Source of the DNA: Deltaproteobacteria bacterium
GTDB taxonomy: Bacteria; Myxococcota_A; UBA9160; JAJDAL01
NCBI GenBank assembly: GCA_029261875.1
Contig: JAJDAL010000024.1
Coordinates: 248,001-312,000, forward strand
Length of the DNA stretch: 64,000 bases
Direction: 5' to 3'
Shown: one piece after another, positions 61,553-64,000 of the stretch
Numbering within the stretch: position 1 is the stretch's first letter
Layout: every line of letters begins with the position of its first letter
Translations under genes and position numbers: made by a program
Notes under the pieces: model-generated
What the model was told of the DNA's origin: nothing
The model's database searches: none
The model's input: the letters and a program-made list of their open reading frames with translations, nothing else

Positions 61553-62164
61553 TCAATATCGGTCGGGATCGACTCGAAGATACACCCCTTCGCCTTCGGC
61601 AATCAGCTCTTCACCGTCCAGCAACTCCGAGGAGCAAAACACCTTGCGACCTTCGATGCGATCGGTTTTCCCACGACACACCAAGCGCTTGTGGAGCGGT
61701 GTCGGGCGCCGATAGCGAACCGTCAACGTTCCCGTCATCGCCGCGGCTCCCGCACTCGAAGAGGTGACGCCGAGTACATGGTCGATAATGGCGGCGACGA
61801 AGCCGCCGTGGGCCAGCCCCGGATGCCCCTCGAAGACATCGCCAAAGGTGATCTCCCATTCGGTGGTTTCGCCCATGGAGAGGCGCACCAGCGGGGGCGC
61901 CATGGGATTCGAGAGTCCGATCAGGGGATCGCGGTCGTAGGCGGGCTCGAGGCCCGATCGCTTGCCCGCGTGGCCTGCGGTGTGGAGTCCCGAAGCGTCG
62001 CGTTCCAGTCGCGGCAGCGCGGCCAAGCGCGCCACCCAAGGCTCCACCGCCAGGGCGATAGGGGCGAATTCGCTGTCGTCCACGTCGGCACCGACCACCT
62101 CGCGCGCTAGATCGCGAAGCACCTGAGCGAGCCGGCGGCGGTTCTTCATGGGGGATTCCGACAT
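61553..62164 (-). CDS. PaaI-family hotdog thioesterase
   Basis: A 203-residue hotdog-fold protein. FEGHPGLAHGGFVAAIIDHVLG carries the H-G-G motif and adjacent acidic residue of PaaI-like acyl-CoA thioesterases; LTVRYRRPTPLHKRLV is the following strand. About 80 N-terminal residues precede the domain, more than in minimal PaaI proteins. The ATG at 62164 has no ribosome site but TACTCT 6 nt upstream. Divergent from IclR, with which it shares a 123-bp control region containing an inverted repeat. Confidence 0.87.
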   Translation of the reverse strand: MSESPMKNRRRLAQVLRDLAREVVGADVDDSEFAPIALAVEPWVARLAALPRLERDASGLHTAGHAGKRSGLEPAYDRDPLIGLSNPMAPPLVRLSMGETTEWEITFGDVFEGHPGLAHGGFVAAIIDHVLGVTSSSAGAAAMTGTLTVRYRRPTPLHKRLVCRGKTDRIEGRKVFCSSELLDGEELIAEGEGVYLRVDPDRY

Positions 62165-62238
62165 GGCGGGAGAGTACCCGATACGCCGCTTGCTCCGATC
62201 CGCCCGGTGAAATAGAATCGTTCCGCTATACAGTATCT

Positions 62239-62257
62239 TGTTCCGATATTTGGAACA
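62239..62257. promoter_or_regulatory. IclR-type palindromic operator candidate
   Basis: TGTTCC-GATATTT-GGAACA is a perfect 6-bp inverted repeat with a 7-bp spacer; a further GTTCCG half-site lies 20 bp upstream (62220-62225). The site is 30 bp before the IclR ATG and between it and the divergent thioesterase, the normal place for IclR binding. Confidence 0.6.
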
Positions 62258-62287
62258 GTGAGAATCTGTCGAAACAAGGAATTTTCC

Positions 62288-63040
62288 ATGCCCCTCGAAG
62301 CCCCGGGTACGGTCGAAAAAGCGATCGACATCCTGTTTCACCTGCACTCGGAACCCGCTCCGTGCGGTGTCACGCAGATCGGACGCGCCCTGGACCTTCC
62401 GAAATCCACCGCCCATCGACTGCTCGCATCCCTCGCCCGACGCGGGTTGGTCGAGGGTGACGAACGCGGGCGCTACCGACCGGGCTTGGGACTCGTGGCC
62501 TTGGGCCTGGGCGTCTTGGACCGGGATCCGGTGGTCGCACTCGCCCGGGGCCCGCTCGAAGACCTCGCCGAACGTTTGGGAGAAACGGTTTTTTTGACCG
62601 CGGCGCGCCGCGGACGCATTGCGGTTCTCGACAAGGTCGAAGGGCGCGGTTTTCTGCGCGCGACGCCGCGCGTGGGAGAAGAAGTTCCCATTCACTCGAC
62701 GGCCGTCGGGAAGCTCTACCTCGCGCACGCTCCCGAACTCGTGTCTCTGCCGTCCGGAACCCTGCGCCGCTTCACGCCGCGCACACTGACGCAACGGAGC
62801 CAGATCGAACGCGCCGTCAAAGAAGCCCTTTCCCGGGGCTACGCGGAGAACCGAGAGGAATGGATTCCCGGGCTCGTGGTGATCGCCGTGCCGATTCTGC
62901 GCAGCCGACAAATGGTCGGTGCCATCGCGGTGGCGGGCCCCAGCGCGTCCCTCGCGAAAACCGACACGCCGCGCAGCGTGGCTGCGCTCGTGCGAGCAGC
63001 CGCCCGCATCGCCGGCCAACTCGCGGGGAAATCGCAATGA
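62288..63040 (+). CDS. IclR family transcriptional regulator
   Basis: A 250-residue regulator with an N-terminal winged helix (GTVEKAIDILFHLHSE, IGRALDLPKSTAHRLLASLA) and the C-terminal GAF-like effector domain (IHSTAVGKLYLAHAP, IPGLVVIAVPILRSRQMVGA). AAGGA sits 7 nt before the ATG at 62288. The stop overlaps the aminotransferase start (ATGA). It probably controls both itself with the aminotransferase and the divergent thioesterase operon, through the nearby inverted repeat. Confidence 0.93.
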   Translation: MPLEAPGTVEKAIDILFHLHSEPAPCGVTQIGRALDLPKSTAHRLLASLARRGLVEGDERGRYRPGLGLVALGLGVLDRDPVVALARGPLEDLAERLGETVFLTAARRGRIAVLDKVEGRGFLRATPRVGEEVPIHSTAVGKLYLAHAPELVSLPSGTLRRFTPRTLTQRSQIERAVKEALSRGYAENREEWIPGLVVIAVPILRSRQMVGAIAVAGPSASLAKTDTPRSVAALVRAAARIAGQLAGKSQ

Positions 63041-63900
63041 AGGTCTGGCTCGACGGGGAAATCGTCGACGGGTCCCTTGCCCGGATTCCCGTCCAGGATC
63101 ACGGCCTTCTGTATGGAGATGGGGTTTTCGAGGGGCTGCGGGTCTACGCGCGTCGGATTTTTCGACTCGAGGACCACCTCGATCGGTTGCAGGTGTCCGC
63201 ACGCGCGATCGCGCTCGAACTTCCCCTGCGTCGCGAAGCGTTGCGCGCCGTCGCGATCGAGACCGCACGCGCCTACGGAAAAGACGACGCGTACCTCCGC
63301 TTGTTGGTCACGCGCGGCGATGGCCCCCTCGGCCTGGACCCTACTAGCGCGGGGCCGGGTCGGGTGATCTGCATGGCCGACGACATTCGGATCTACACGG
63401 CCGGGCAACGCACGGCGGGCTTATCCCTCGTCACCGCGAGCGTTCGGCGCGCGCGTTGCGACGTGTTCGATGCGCGCGTCAAATCCCTCAACTACCTGAC
63501 CAGTGTGATGGCCAAGGGCGAAGCCGTCCGCCAGGGTGCCGACGACGCATTGCTCCTGAACGACCGCGGGCTCGTGGCCGAAGCGAGCGCGGCGAACGTG
63601 TTCGCAGTGTGCGGTGGGCGCCTCGCCACCCCTCCCACCAGCGAGGGCGCCCTCGAGGGCATTACGCGTCGAACCGTCCTGGAGGCTGCCGAAGACCTGC
63701 AGATCCCTTGGGAAGAGCGCTGCCTGTCGCGCGTCGACCTGCTCGGCGCCCGGGAGGTCTTCCTCTCCGGCACCGGCGCCCAGATCGCAGCGGTCCGCCA
63801 GCTCGATGGTCAACCCGTGGGAGACGACGATCGACCGGTCTTCGAACGAATCCGAGCCGCCTTCGCGGAGCGCACCCAAAGCCTCGGAACCCCGATCTGA
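63037..63900 (+). CDS. class IV aminotransferase (branched-chain/D-amino acid aminotransferase-like)
   Basis: A 287-residue fold-type IV PLP enzyme. It opens with the typical DGEIVDGSLARIPVQDHGLLYGDGVFEGLRVY; the PLP lysine is in DARVKSLNYLTSVMAKGEA, and EASAANVFAV plus LEGITRRTVLE bind the cofactor phosphate. Likely a branched-chain, D-amino acid or aminodeoxychorismate-type aminotransferase/lyase; the exact substrate is not visible. ATG overlaps the IclR stop, so it is cotranscribed with its probable regulator. Confidence 0.92.
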   Translation: MKVWLDGEIVDGSLARIPVQDHGLLYGDGVFEGLRVYARRIFRLEDHLDRLQVSARAIALELPLRREALRAVAIETARAYGKDDAYLRLLVTRGDGPLGLDPTSAGPGRVICMADDIRIYTAGQRTAGLSLVTASVRRARCDVFDARVKSLNYLTSVMAKGEAVRQGADDALLLNDRGLVAEASAANVFAVCGGRLATPPTSEGALEGITRRTVLEAAEDLQIPWEERCLSRVDLLGAREVFLSGTGAQIAAVRQLDGQPVGDDDRPVFERIRAAFAERTQSLGTPI

Positions 63901-63963
63901 ACCGCTGCGGGATTCCGAAATGGCTTCGAGTACACTGTTCGCCGCATTCGGAGGCATTCCCCC

Positions 63964-64000
63964 ATGGCATTCAGAGAGTCCCTACACGGCTTCGTCACGG
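63964..64000 (+). CDS. start of a further gene, cut by window edge
   Basis: ATG at 63964 with GGAGG about 9 nt upstream opens a frame reading MAFRESLHGFVT to the edge. TACACT about 30 bp earlier may be a -10 box. Too short to identify. Confidence 0.45.
   Translation, partial: MAFRESLHGFVT

Noticed and set aside
1..64000. tRNA, rRNA, CRISPR, insertion-sequence or prophage elements
   Set aside because: No cloverleaf-like sequences, spaced repeats, transposase or integrase motifs were recognised on reading either strand.

Overview
The window is high-GC DNA (roughly 63-65 % by eye) packed with about 54 protein genes. No intergenic gap exceeds about 210 bases. I see no rRNA, tRNA, CRISPR array, insertion sequence or phage gene. 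Lipoproteins, signal peptides, C-terminal sorting-like tails, a hopanoid-transporter-like RND protein (HpnN type), many acyl-CoA enzymes, frequent GTG/TTG starts and a probable selenoprotein suggest an uncultured Gram-negative of the old deltaproteobacterial group (Myxococcota, Desulfobacterota or Binatota-like). This placement is inference; no marker gene is present.

Layout. 1-3.6 kb: a CoA-transferase (cut by the window edge) behind a Gfo/Idh oxidoreductase, divergent from a cytochrome P450. 3.7-11.6 kb: a secreted protein with a PEP-CTERM-like tail, then a minus-strand group of SdsA-type alkylsulfatase lipoprotein, ABC-F ATPase and a large winged-helix/AAA regulator. 11.8-17.4 kb: quinone oxidoreductase-like enzyme, TauE/SafE permease, EthD protein, a lone flagellin, a secreted M23 peptidase with calcium-type repeats, a VOC protein. 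17.5-21.8 kb: a translationally coupled four-gene operon (metallo-beta-lactamase fold, sulfotransferase, Zn-alcohol dehydrogenase, SDR). 21.8-26.8 kb: a TetR regulator divergent from an exported haloalkane dehalogenase fused to a long unknown N-terminal domain, then a small membrane protein, an SMP-30-like propeller and another TetR gene. 27-32.3 kb: tetR, two acyl-CoA dehydrogenases (likely a heteromer), acyl-CoA synthetase and enoyl-CoA hydratase in one beta-oxidation-like operon. 32.3-40.2 kb: phytanoyl-CoA dioxygenase-like protein, a cyclase/AAA/TPR signalling protein, an LLM oxidoreductase, an alpha/beta hydrolase and an aldehyde dehydrogenase. 40.2-45.2 kb: a five-gene glutathione-transferase/DsbA/DUF2855 operon. 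45.3-51.7 kb: a kinase-fold lipoprotein, a redoxin gene with an in-frame TGA in its active site, a CrtC/AttH-like protein, an MFS permease, an FG-GAP surface protein. 51.8-63.9 kb: metallophosphoesterase, crotonase, HpnN-like RND protein, DszC-like flavoprotein, SDR, DUF2817, DUF1214, membrane protein, thioesterase, IclR and a class-IV aminotransferase.

The common theme is activation, oxidation and beta-oxidation-like breakdown of hydrophobic, sulfated or halogenated substrates (P450, dehalogenase, alkylsulfatase, sulfotransferase, GSTs, acyl-CoA enzymes), each unit with its own TetR, IclR or AAA regulator.

Most striking: (1) a probable selenoprotein at 46308-47348, where TGA replaces the catalytic cysteine of a W-x-G-C-R redoxin motif and a perfect 6-bp hairpin of bacterial SECIS type follows 14 nt later; (2) the exported dehalogenase fusion; (3) a repeated TANNNT-N6-start arrangement in front of genes with no Shine-Dalgarno sequence, pointing to leaderless transcripts; (4) several clean palindromic operators beside TetR and IclR genes.
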